A DNA stretch of 64,000 bases from Trichaptum fuscoviolaceum (lineage: Eukaryota > Basidiomycota > Agaricomycetes > Hymenochaetales > Trichaptaceae), in the NCBI GenBank assembly GCA_910574455.1, contig CAJSYZ010000006.1:853981-917980 (forward strand). The letters run 5' to 3'. The notes under the pieces were generated by a model. It ran no database searches. It was not told where the DNA came from and worked only from the letters and a program-made list of their open reading frames with translations. The translations under genes were made by a program, and so were the position numbers. Shown here in pieces: positions 1 to 8,998 of the stretch (its first letter is position 1; each line of letters starts with the position of its first letter).

Positions 1-247
1 GCACCTGTCTGTATGAGACTTTCTGTCTTTGCGCTCTCGGTCATACGGGGAGAAAGACAATCATTCTGGGATTATAAGGAGGGTTGGGGCTACTTACACT
101 AGCGGAGTCACATCCTGTTAAAATTAATACAATATACAATATACCACACCGTAGTGCATTCTAACTACCATGGCGTATAGTTACGATTACACTGGCAACT
201 ATTACAGTAATGAAATATGACTGCGAATAAATCGCTTTTGAAAGGTC
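1..247. other. 3' flank of DUF6533 gene 1
   Basis: Non-coding. It is a diverged relative of the sequence downstream of DUF6533 gene 2 (about 10340-10592). Shared short blocks include the stretch reading gtgcattctaactacca and later ctattacagtaatgaaat. No independent gene was seen. Confidence 0.5.
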
Positions 248-2003
248 TCATACATCAGCTTGAGCATGCTCAGTAGTCCGCGTAGGATTCGTCTCGTTGT
301 CGACGGAATGCTCGAAACTGAGTGGCTGAGGAGCTGCCATCCAACACGACAGGGTAAAATTTTCAAAGTCACCATGAGCTGCTTTGTCGTAGTAGCATGA
401 GCGTAGATTAAGGATTAGCCGTTGGCTCATAACACTGGTGATAGCTGATGCAAAACCCTCCGGGAGGTGTTGATATAATCCCTAAGTATTCATAATAATC
501 AAGTCACGCTTTGCAATGACGGTATCCACACCCACATTGTTTATAGGAGAGATGATAGTGTTTGCCATATAGGACACGGCAATCCTAAGAAAAAACAATG
601 GCTCAGTATTTGAACGTGAAGGGAGCGACTCAGGCATCAGAAATAGGGAAACTGACAACAAGAAGTACAAAGTGGAATCTCGGATCAGAACATGCAGTGT
701 TTTCGGAATGATGGAGCCTGTTACGCCGTCCATCTGACGGTAGGTCTGATAGGCCTTGAAAAGGGCAAATCCGAAAAGAAGGATTTCAAGGGCCAAGAGT
801 TGAGCCCAGAATAACCATTCCAGGTTTCCTCCGTACCGGGCTCCGGGTCTCCTTTGTACACAAAATCGGGCTGAGTCTCCTGGCGCGCTCTCTGCTGTGA
901 CTTCATAGGCACATGGATGAGTTTCGGCAGATGTCAAAGGGACGTAGCACGGCCTTACCAAGCGCGCCAAGCGCATACAGTACCAACTCCGCAGCGGCAG
1001 TAAGAGTGACCAGAAGAAAGGGTATCCCGGCGCCGTAGAGTACTGATTTACTTCCCTCGTACATGGCGTGGAGACGTCCGAGCAAGATCACTGGACGACG
1101 GTAAGCTGGAACAAGGTTTAAGGTATGTCATAGATACTCACGATCTGTTATAACAACCTGGAACAAGTTTCCGAATGCCAGTAGCACTGTCGACCAGTAG
1201 CCTGATGCGAATTCGTCGAGCCAATAGATGGAACAAGCAGTGTTATAGACTTACAGCTGTAAATTCAAGAAGGGCGCAATGGTCGAGTAAGATGTCTAAT
1301 AGTTCAAGTGGAACTTGATAGACCACTAACATCTGACGAAATATGTCAGTGTTGTTCGGAATGGGACAAAAACATAACCTACTTCTGTCGTTACAGAAGG
1401 AGAATAGGATACTGGTGAGTGAAAGCCAATCAGCATGGCAGGGTCAAGTAACCAGTTCAGATGACAGACCATAAGTTTGGAGGCTAACGAGTCCCTTATT
1501 TAGACGACGCAGACAAGTCGGTGGAGAAATTTTGAAACGTACATGGTAGACAAGAGCGTGTAATATCGACTCTAAAAGAATCATATAAGCATACGGTAGT
1601 TCAGAAATGAACAGAAGGGACTCAACGAGTAGGAAAAGAACCTTTCCCAATGACCAGCGAGAGTTCTATTGTCGTGGTGCAGTTAGGCACGAGAATAGCT
1701 GAGCGCATAAAAAATGGATCATCACTTACCCATATGAGATCGTATTCATCACCAATTGTTATGACTATCCACGCAAAAGAAGATGTTCAGTAAATTATAA
1801 GCGGGAGATTCGAACAGCAGGATACAGACAGTAGTCATATAGGACAATAATGGTTGATGAAGCTGCTTGGTACATTATTAGCAGTTGACTAATATGATAA
1901 GACATTGCAGGGTTGTGACAGTGGACGTACCGTAGCAGATACGATTCCAGTACTGCGCCTGGAATATGAGCACAAAGAACTCCAAGTCACCTTGAGTATC
2001 CAT
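248..2003 (-). CDS. DUF6533-family multi-pass membrane protein, gene 1 (parental 3' half)
   Basis: Function of the family is unknown; these are predicted multi-pass membrane proteins expanded in Agaricomycetes. Translation starts at 2003 (MDTQGDLEFFVLIFQ...). The exons then give an ASSTIIVLYDY segment, GDEYDLIW, and after a 64-nt intron the DUF6533 hallmark RWSLGKVLFLLVE. Further exons give an ALFQVVITD helix, a RLHAMYxGSR loop, LLVTLTAAAELVLYALGA, a long helix around FWAQLLALEILLFGFALFKAY and the conserved LHVLIRDSTLYFLL. The last two exons give MANTIISP and MSQRLILNLRSCYY. The tail is short and polar, with its stop at 248-250. The part downstream of about 1181 (the 3' half of the gene) differs clearly from genes 2-4, while the 5' half is identical to genes 2 and 3. 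The exon linking the second and third helices is uncertain, and one frame there may be broken. Confidence 0.62.
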
Positions 2004-2655
2004 AGCTAGAGCGCAGCTGCCAGTGACATCTTGTCTGCTTTTCAGACCAGTGTCTTTTATATGAGAATGATTTATTCCATGCTAAGTATAGAACGCTGGG
2101 TTTGCTGCTTGGAGTCAGTACGTCCACTGGCGCCTACTACCGGAGTCAATAGTCTGCCGCCCCCGTGGATGCCGCAGTTCTCGATCGAAACATCGCTGCT
2201 CGGCCGAAGATTAAGATATTAGCAGTCTTGGAAAGGTGTGTTCAAGTTGGTACTACTCGGCAGAGACTCGTACCGTTTCTCTGGGTCAACTTGAAAGACT
2301 TTGAACTTTATTGACTCGAAAACTTTGTCCCTTCGAGGAACAAACTTTCCATAACTTGAAGATGCTGCCAGTGATGGACGCATTGGAAGGTCGCTTTCGT
2401 TTGACGTAAACTAGTACCCAAAACTGCGGAATAGAAAACTCTGCCAGTGGTACGAGGAAAAAGTTCAGCAACACATTCTCAGTTCCGGATTGTGTCGGAG
2501 TTGTTGATACTAACCTGACATACGAAGAAAAATACGAACACATCCAACGAGCCGGCACAGACCCTGAGCTTTAAGGGTGTAACCGTCACTCCGAGTCAGG
2601 CGACGACTCGGATAGCGTCACGCCGTGCTCGGGGACTCGGGGAGCTCGACTCGAG
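1181..2655. repeat. Tandem unit 1, left part (interrupted by Ngaro)
   Basis: From the motif gtagcactgt at 1181 to the Ngaro insertion at 2655, the sequence matches 11514-12987 and 16100-17574 essentially base for base. One seen difference is an extra T near 2056. Left of 1181 the similarity drops abruptly to that of a diverged paralogue. The unit resumes at 8400 on the other side of the element. Confidence 0.9.
2004..2655. other. Upstream region of DUF6533 gene 1
   Basis: Intergenic, repeated in every unit. It holds a minus-strand open frame of 90 codons (2286-2558) that is kept in all three copies but resembles nothing known. A GC-rich segment near 2590-2655 contains an inverted repeat, CCGAGTC ... 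GACTCGG. The promoter of gene 1 should lie here, as transcription would run leftward from about 2010. Confidence 0.4.
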
Positions 2656-2810
2656 GTTGACAGGACTTCAAAGAAGTCCCACGACTCACCAAGGAGGAAG
2701 GTGCACGTGACCTAGTCACCGAGACAAGGTGACCGTATGCGCGCGACACCCGCGCATACTCTTCCGTCTCATCCACCACTATCCTCTACTCTTCCGAGAC
2801 TTTGTCTTTG
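2656..2810 (+). repeat. Ngaro A1 split direct repeat
   Basis: 155 bp from gttgacagg to ctttgtctttg, matching A2 (8022-8176). It includes short palindromes such as gacttc-aaa-gaagtc and a gtatgcgcg...cgcgcatac inverted pair. It probably carries the element promoter, because it sits directly upstream of the gag-like ATG at 2845. Confidence 0.92.
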
Positions 2811-2844
2811 TTCTTCTCTTCGAGTCTTCGAGTTCTCTATAAAG

Positions 2845-4977
2845 ATGGTTTACACTCGCCGACAACATCAGGAAGGCGAGGTTCCGGAAACTCCTAGCCA
2901 ACATCCACCTCGAAGTGCTCATTCTGACGGTGGCATCGACGATATTCCACCCAGAGCTGGATCCGACATCGTGCCACCCCGTTCACCCGAGAGCATAGCG
3001 CAACCTCCCCACCCACCCCTCCCCACATCTCCCTCGATGTCGAACATTAGCCTCGCCGGCCCAGGTCAACGTGGCCGTCAACTTTTGGAACTTGCCCCAC
3101 CCGACGACCGCGAGGCTTACATGATTGGGCTGGAGAAGTTGAACGAGAATTTCGCTCGCGCACTCAGGCAGAATGGAATTCAGATTCCGAGGTGTAAGTC
3201 GTCCTTCCCTTTCATTCATTAATGTAATTATTAGGTTCATTTCGAGCTGCGGCCGCTGAGTTTCTCGAGCGTATGCTCACTTTGCTCAGTCGTCGCTCGC
3301 TTTCACATCAAGGCCATTCTTCACTTCATATGCCTCGCATAACGCATTTCATTATGCCCCGTTACTTTACTCCTGGCTTTCGGCCTCACAGAATATTACG
3401 CATATATATGCTCTTCAACGCCTTTATTACGCATATATATGCCACTCAACTCCTTATCACGCATTTATATGCCAATCATCATCTGGCTATCCAAGCCTTC
3501 ACACTTACTTCGCATTTCATTATGCTCCTTGCCGCATTTCATTATGCTCCCATTCGCATTTCATTATGCTCCGATTCGCATTTCGTTATGCTCCTATTCG
3601 CATTTCATTATGCTTCGAAACTTAATTCAAATCGTTTCCCCACAATGCCGTACTGGCTTTACGTTTTGACCCTTGAATATCCAATTGTTACTCAGGGTTG
3701 GCCCTGTTGATTTACCTTCGTTCCTGATCTGCGTTGCAATTCGCTTCCGTCAAAACTAATCAAAATGCCTTTCAGTGGATCGACCAGGACCTCTTCCACC
3801 GCTTCAAACCCCCCCTCGTCGTGAGGTATCGCCCGAGGCTGCTCGCACACCCACGCGCCTTCGCTCCTCGATCACTGAGCCCCCTACAACTCGGCCTAGG
3901 ACCTTAACACCCTCCCTTCGTCGCACTCCCGTGTCTCTCGCGCGTACAGCTCTACCGTCGCCCACTGTTCGAAATCCCGCACCCTCGTCCCGCGGACATA
4001 CCACGCCCACCCATGTTCCGAATGATAACTTCATTCTCCCGACTGACGTCGACGAAAATGGTCACTTACTAGCTACCATTACAACCTTTCCCCGTCACGC
4101 ATTGAAGATCATGGAAAACTGGAAGGAACCTTTACCCCTCCACATCCTCACCCCGGACAACATCTCGGAGTATAATCGCCGTCCAACAGCAGACATACAA
4201 TATGCGCAGACCAATTCAAGCGGCGCGTTCACCCTGGTAACTAAAGCTCCCGACTCGGAAGCCGAATTCAAGATGACCGTGGTCGAATGGCTTCGCGCCT
4301 ATCCCACCTATCTGCGGCTCATCGAGTATCATTGCAATCGCCCTTCCAAGAGACGTATTGTCCGTGGCCTACAACAACACTACGAATGGATTGTCGCACA
4401 ACCTGACTTTTATGACGAATTTCTCCTTTATCTTCGTTACGACATCCAGATACGAGGATTCGTCGCCACTCAAGGCTACATTCCTACGGGTTTCGAACCG
4501 AACATTTTCAATTCCACGCTTCGGAAGTACAACACCGACATATCGAAAGGTGTCATTGAGAACAATTCAGGTTCTCGCAAACGCTCTCATTCTCCGTCTC
4601 CTCGGCGCAATTATCGCAGCCATCGACCGCGCTCGCGCTCGCCATCTCCAAGGCGTAACTCCCGCTCTTACGCGTCGTCAAGCCGATATGATCGTGGTCG
4701 TACATTTCGGCCCTACTCGATCAGCGAACCCACGGCCAGGACCTTCTGCATCGTGTGCGGACACCTCGGACACTCCGGTTTCACCTGCACGGTGCCCAAG
4801 GCCCCTTATCTCGTGCAAGACAAAACGGGACGCTGGCTCGGGCCAGACAACGCGCAATTATGCTACAAGTGGAACAACAACTCCTCCAATTGTGCGGGGT
4901 GCGCTCGCGAGCATCGATGCACTCTTTGCGGCCAGAAGGGTCACAACGCACGCAAATGCTCGCGTGTCCCTTCTTAA
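2845..4977 (+). CDS. Ngaro gag-like protein, zinc knuckles, probable 582-bp intron
   Basis: The ATG at 2845 opens a Pro/Ser-rich protein (MVYTRRQHQEGEVPE...) read to 3193. A gtaagt donor at 3194 and an acceptor ending at 3775 would join it in frame to a long second exon (3776-4977). That exon has a Pro/Thr-rich start, a central domain, an Arg-Ser-rich stretch (SPSPRRN repeats) and two CCHC zinc knuckles at the C end. The knuckles are CIVCGHLGHSGFTC and CTLCGQKGHNARKC; both fit C-x2-C-x4-H-x4-C, which binds nucleic acid in retroelement Gag proteins. Without splicing, the first exon stops at 3220-3222. The stop at 4975-4977 lies inside the overlapping reverse-transcriptase frame. The intron is inferred from splice signals only. 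Confidence 0.7.
3511..3617. repeat. 22-bp minisatellite, five copies
   Basis: Five head-to-tail copies of cgcatttcattatgctcc plus four variable bases start at 3511, 3533, 3555, 3577 and 3599. Degenerate relatives occur upstream, near 3341 and 3400-3475, where GCATATATATGC palindromes appear twice. The array lies in the probable intron of the Ngaro gag-like gene. Confidence 0.9.
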
Positions 4978-6595
4978 GATTGTAACGCCTTTACTGGCCG
5001 ACGCCTGGGACAGAGCGCTTACCGATTGCTCGCTGCTCGACCAGTTTAGTGACGTTCCTCTCGGCCTTCGTAATGGGTTCAAGACAGGCGTCTCCTCATC
5101 CTTAACGACTCCTTTCATTCCAGACAATCATAAATCAGCTCTTACCTCACCTCAAATAGTCAACGAGCATATCAGCAAAGAACTCGCCCTTAATCGTTAC
5201 TCAGGACCTTTCTCTGTCTCCCAACTTCTAACTCTCATCGGTCCCTTTCGCACTGCACCACTTGGCGTCGTACCAAAACCAAATTCCGACAAATCTCGCA
5301 TTATCCAGGATCTCTCGTTTCCCCGCAATAATAGCGTTTATTCATCAGTAAATTCAGAAATCAATTCCGACGACTTTCCTTGCGAGTGGGGCTCGTTCGC
5401 TCAGTGTTATTTCTTGGTCGCTAAGGCACCCCCAGGTACTCAAGTCGCCGTCTTCGACGTGGATAGCGCTTACCGCAATATTCCGGTCCACCCAGAAGAC
5501 CAATGTCATTTCTGCGTCTCCTGGGAAGGGAAGGTTTATATCGATCATTGCGTAGCATTCGGTTCTGCTAGCTCAGCCGGACTTTTTGGTCGGGTAGCTG
5601 ATTGCTTCGTTGCCATAGTTAAACATTACGGAGCTCAGCAGGTGCTCAAATGGGTCGATGACATTATTTTCTTTCGCTATCCTTGCAATTCAGTTGCTCC
5701 TTATCATTATTCATATGATGCTACTCTCGTATTCGACATCGCAAACAAACTTGGACTCCCCTGGTCTCTTCCTAAATTCCACGATTTCTCTACTTCTTTC
5801 ACATATCTCGGCTTCCTATGGGATATTCCTCAACGTATAGTTCAGTTGCCCGAGTCCAAGAAAAAGAAATTCTCACTTCGCTGCACCACCTGGCTCTCGG
5901 AGAAAAAGAGCACTTTACGCTCTGCTCAGATCCTACTTGGATCCCTTAATCATTGCTGCCTCATTCAAAGATCCGCTCGCACTCGCCTGTTTCACTTACG
6001 TTCTTTCGTAGCTCGATTCCCCCCTAATGCTTCAGCCTTTCTTTCCCTTCCCATCCCCACCCCTCTCCGTACCGATATACTATGGTGGAATTCTCAATTA
6101 TCTCTACAGTTTTTCGGATGTTCTGTCGCTTCACCACCTCCGGTGCTCCCTTTACGCGTCTTCGTCGACGCTTCAACTTCTTGGGGCATTGGCATTTTAA
6201 TTAATGATAAGTGGGCCGCGTTTCGTCTTTCTTCAGCAGCCTTTTCTTCATCCCGCTCAATCGGTTGGGCTGAGATGGTAGCAGTCGAGCTCGCTGTATC
6301 TTTATTATGTTCAATTCATCCTCGAAATTCTCATTTTTTAATTCATTCTGATAACCAAGGAGTTATCGGAGCTATTGACTCCTCATTCTCTCGTGGCGCA
6401 ACTCAACATTCGTCCTTATCTCGTCTTTCTTCCACTTTACTAAATCATGACAGTTTTTTATCCACCGCATACATTCGTAGCGCCGATAACCCTGCAGACC
6501 CCCTTTCACGCGGAATTTTACCACACCATGCCAGCCGCCTTAGTACTAAAGTTAAATTAGACCCGGAACTTGTACCCCTTTTAGTCCGCATTTAA
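4358..6595 (+). CDS. Ngaro reverse transcriptase-RNase H
   Basis: The frame is open from 4358, but recognisable RT sequence starts near 4960, where the gag-like frame ends. The RT domain includes GVVPKPNSDKSRIIQDLS, the first catalytic Asp region AVFDVDSAYRNIPVHPED and the catalytic WVDDIIFF box. RNase H follows with VFVDASTSWGIGI, an AEMVAVELAV helix, HSDNQGVIGA and NPADPLSRG. The enzyme copies element RNA into DNA and degrades the template. The frame is +1 relative to gag with a long overlap, so expression needs a frameshift, re-initiation or splicing. The true N terminus cannot be set from sequence. No premature stop was seen within the RT-RNase H region. Confidence 0.9.
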   Translation: MSVAYNNTTNGLSHNLTFMTNFSFIFVTTSRYEDSSPLKATFLRVSNRTFSIPRFGSTTPTYRKVSLRTIQVLANALILRLLGAIIAAIDRARARHLQGVTPALTRRQADMIVVVHFGPTRSANPRPGPSASCADTSDTPVSPARCPRPLISCKTKRDAGSGQTTRNYATSGTTTPPIVRGALASIDALFAARRVTTHANARVSLLKIVTPLLADAWDRALTDCSLLDQFSDVPLGLRNGFKTGVSSSLTTPFIPDNHKSALTSPQIVNEHISKELALNRYSGPFSVSQLLTLIGPFRTAPLGVVPKPNSDKSRIIQDLSFPRNNSVYSSVNSEINSDDFPCEWGSFAQCYFLVAKAPPGTQVAVFDVDSAYRNIPVHPEDQCHFCVSWEGKVYIDHCVAFGSASSAGLFGRVADCFVAIVKHYGAQQVLKWVDDIIFFRYPCNSVAPYHYSYDATLVFDIANKLGLPWSLPKFHDFSTSFTYLGFLWDIPQRIVQLPESKKKKFSLRCTTWLSEKKSTLRSAQILLGSLNHCCLIQRSARTRLFHLRSFVARFPPNASAFLSLPIPTPLRTDILWWNSQLSLQFFGCSVASPPPVLPLRVFVDASTSWGIGILINDKWAAFRLSSAAFSSSRSIGWAEMVAVELAVSLLCSIHPRNSHFLIHSDNQGVIGAIDSSFSRGATQHSSLSRLSSTLLNHDSFLSTAYIRSADNPADPLSRGILPHHASRLSTKVKLDPELVPLLVRI

Positions 6596-6684
6596 TTCTA
6601 GTCTCACCTGCGTCTGTCAGCCCATCCAAGCATTCCACATCCTTAAGGTCGTTAATTCATGTAAGTTTTTCCCCACACACTATC

Positions 6685-7903
6685 ATGTCTCTCGCGGACG
6701 AACTCATCGCCGCCTCGACTTCTGCCATGTTACAACACATGAACAAAAAGCGCAAGGTTCATTTCGACCCCGGCACATTTAAACCACCCTCTCTACCGCT
6801 TCCCCCAGCTCATATTAATACTCCCGACGATTGGCCGGTCTCCTTCCGTGAGTCTATCGATAAGGCCCTTGATCGCGCGTGGGCCCCTGCTACAATCAAG
6901 ACCTACGCACACTCTATAAAGACGTTCCTCTCCTTCTGTGCCAAACACAATATTCCCGATGAGCAAGTCTTTCCCTCGTCGGACTATCTTCTATGCGCAT
7001 TCATCGCCGCTCAGAAAGAAACCGTCGCTCAATCCACTATCAAGAACTACCTCTCAGGCATCAGAGCTTGGCATATTCGCAATGGATATTCTTTCTCTCG
7101 CTCAGACCGCCTGAATCTGCTTGCAAGGGCCTCTCGCCCACTCGCAAATAAAAAACCCCCCCGGCCCCCCGTGTCCCTTGAAATGCTTCTTGCTCTCTCT
7201 CAAAACCTTGACCCCGCTAACTCCTTCGACGCTTGCGTGCTTCGCATGCGCTACTACGGCTTTCTGGGGTCTGGCTAGGCTGGGTGAATTGTTGCCTTCG
7301 TCATACAACTATGATCACCAACTTCCGCCGTTTCCCGCAGTCTCCGCTGTCTCCAAAGGCTCCCTTGGTTCCCTTCAAGTTCGCTTGCCCTGGACTAAGG
7401 TCAAGAAATGGTCCGGCGAAACTATTTATCTATCTAAACAAGATAACTCCTCCGATCCCGTCATCAGTCTTGAAAATCACATTTCTGTCAACAATCTTCC
7501 TCAATCTTCAATCTTATTCGCCTTTCAAGATTCCTTTGGCTCCTCTATAATGCTCAAGCAGCAATTCATCGACAGATGCAATGGCATCTGGGCTAAACTG
7601 GGCCTCACACAAACATCCGGCCATTCTTTTCGCATTGGCGGCACCTCACATCTGCTCATATGCGGTGTCAACCCGGACGTTATAAAACAATCCGGACGCT
7701 GGTCTTCTGACTCATTCCTCCGTTATTGGAGGAACCTCGATACCGTAATTCCGAAGCATACAAGCCGCCTTAAAAAGTCACCGGCCGCAGGCCCTGGGGG
7801 TGAGCCTCGTCCCGGTCCCGGCTGTGGCCTTCAGCCTCTTGGGTTAGCCGCTTCGGACGTCGACTCACCTGGAGCTGGACCGTCGAAAGACGGTTTGGCT
7901 TGA
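6685..7903 (+). CDS. Ngaro tyrosine recombinase, one frameshift
   Basis: The ATG at 6685 (MSLADELIAASTSAM...) opens an N-terminal SAM-like core-binding domain (APATIKTYAHSIKTFLSF ... STIKNYLSGIRAWH). Around 7225-7245 the frame changes: the first frame ends at 7278, while the second gives the expected ATTAFWGLARLGELL with the first catalytic Arg. It continues to HSFRIGGTSHL (H-x-x-R) and GRWSSDSFLRYWR, with the likely nucleophilic Tyr. An extra C in gtgcttcgcatgc would explain the shift. The product would integrate circular element DNA. The 3' end overlaps repeat B1, as is usual for Ngaro. It is either inactivated or carries a base-call error. Confidence 0.82.
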
Positions 7904-8021
7904 TCCCATTTGGACCAAACATGTAGTTAAGGTGTAAATTATATATATTAAGTACATCAGCTTACACAGATGCGAGACATACGTGTAGCTAAAGAAAGAG
8001 TGCCAGACGACCCAAGAGTGA
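7841..8021 (+). repeat. Ngaro B1 split direct repeat
   Basis: 181 bp, starting gggttagccgctt and ending caagagtga, and matching B2 apart from one T. It contains a perfect hairpin, ACCGTC-GAAA-GACGGT (7879-7894), and just after it a GTTTGG...CCAAAC pair. The end abuts A2 directly at a GT. Confidence 0.92.
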
Positions 8022-8176
8022 GTTGACAGGACTTCAAAGAAGTCCCACGACTCACCAAGGAGGAAGGTGCACGTGACCTAGTCACCGAGACAAGGTGACC
8101 GTATGCGCGCGACACCCGCGCATACTCTTCCGTCTCATCCACCACTATCCTCTACTCTTCCGAGACTTTGTCTTTG
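8022..8176 (+). repeat. Ngaro A2 split direct repeat
   Basis: 155-bp copy of A1, fused directly to B1. The B1-A2 junction (gagtga-GT-tgacagg) equals what is obtained by joining the two outer ends of the element, as the family's circular-intermediate model predicts. Confidence 0.92.
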
Positions 8177-8217
8177 CCCACCCACCCTCTCCCAGTTCTG
8201 GTCTGTGTCTTAGTCCA

Positions 8218-8399
8218 GGGTTAGCCGCTTTCGGACGTCGACTCACCTGGAGCTGGACCGTCGAAAGACGGTTTGGCTTGATCCCATTTGGACCAAACAT
8301 GTAGTTAAGGTGTAAATTATATATATTAAGTACATCAGCTTACACAGATGCGAGACATACGTGTAGCTAAAGAAAGAGTGCCAGACGACCCAAGAGTGA
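8218..8399 (+). repeat. Ngaro B2 split direct repeat
   Basis: 182-bp copy of B1 with one extra T (gccgctttcgg against gccgcttcgg) and the same hairpin (8257-8272). It is separated from A2 by 41 bp of element sequence (8177-8217) not repeated elsewhere in the element. The host unit resumes at the GT, 8400-8401. Confidence 0.92.
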
Positions 8400-8632
8400 G
8401 TCTTCCCACAGATCTTATCCGCGAACCCGTCTTCACCGCCTCTCGCCGACACCGACACCTGTCCACCACGACCCGCCATGATCGGCTTGGATTGACACTA
8501 CCGGAAACGCACTCATCATGTTTGAACCCGCGCATACAACGCAGTGCGATGATCCTCAATACCATGGCGATTGGTCCCAATTACACAGGAAACTATTACA
8601 GTAATGAAATATAAGTAAGAATAGGTCACTGT

Positions 8633-8998
8633 TCAAAGGAAGAAAATGCACGATATCTCATACATCAGCATGCCCAGTAGGATCGGTGCCGTTGTAGACG
8701 GAATGCTCGGGACGAGTGGTCGAGGAGCTGCCATCCAGGACGACAGGGTAAAGCTTTCACAATCACCACGAGCTGATTCGCCGTAGTAACATGAGCGTAT
8801 ATTGAGTATGAGCCGTTGGCTCATAACACTGGAGATAGATGCTGCAAAGCCCTCCGGGAGGTGTTGATATAGTCCCTAAATAAACATAAGAATCAAGTCA
8901 AGCTTTTGCTATGATGTTATTCGCACTTACATTATCTGTAGGAGAGATGATGGTGTTTGCCATATAGGACACCTAGGAAAGAACAATAGATTAGTATA
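8633..8998 (-). pseudogene. DUF6533 3'-end remnant (unit 1)
   Basis: Only the last two exons of a DUF6533 gene are present, on the minus strand: a MANTIISP exon, a 55-nt intron, then a final exon giving MSQRLILNIRSCYYGESARG. Similarity to gene 2 ends abruptly near 8998, inside the upstream intron, and nothing encodes the preceding membrane helices. About 100-bp direct repeats (8420-8530 and 9006-9100) flank it, suggesting local duplication followed by loss. The C-terminal tail frame also differs from the full genes. Confidence 0.75.

Larger units (their letters stand above)
2656..8399 (+). mobile_element. Ngaro-like tyrosine-recombinase (YR) retrotransposon with split direct repeats
   Basis: A 5.74-kb element with the order A1 (2656-2810), internal open frames, B1 (7841-8021), A2 (8022-8176), spacer, B2 (8218-8399). 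This split-direct-repeat layout defines Ngaro/PAT-type elements in the DIRS order; DIRS proper has inverted termini and a methyltransferase frame, neither of which is seen here. The internal frames are a zinc-knuckle gag-like protein, reverse transcriptase with RNase H, and a tyrosine recombinase. The host sequence reads ...gactcgag then gtcttccc... in the uninterrupted copies at 12988 and 17575. The element is therefore inserted at a GT, with no target-site duplication. It is absent from the other two units, so its insertion probably postdates the amplification. Confidence 0.92.

Noticed and set aside
2286..2558. 90-codon minus-strand frame repeated in all units (also 12618 and 17205)
   Set aside because: Lies upstream of the DUF6533 genes, has no domain or splice context, and its conservation follows simply from the recent duplication.
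3273..3710. 145-codon plus-strand frame in the Ngaro element
   Set aside because: It is made of the translated minisatellite (repeated HFIMLL/HYAPIRIS) and lies in the probable intron.
2656..8399. Interpretation as a DIRS1-type element or Crypton
   Set aside because: DIRS1 elements have inverted termini and a methyltransferase frame, and Cryptons lack RT. Here the repeats are split direct and RT-RNase H is present.
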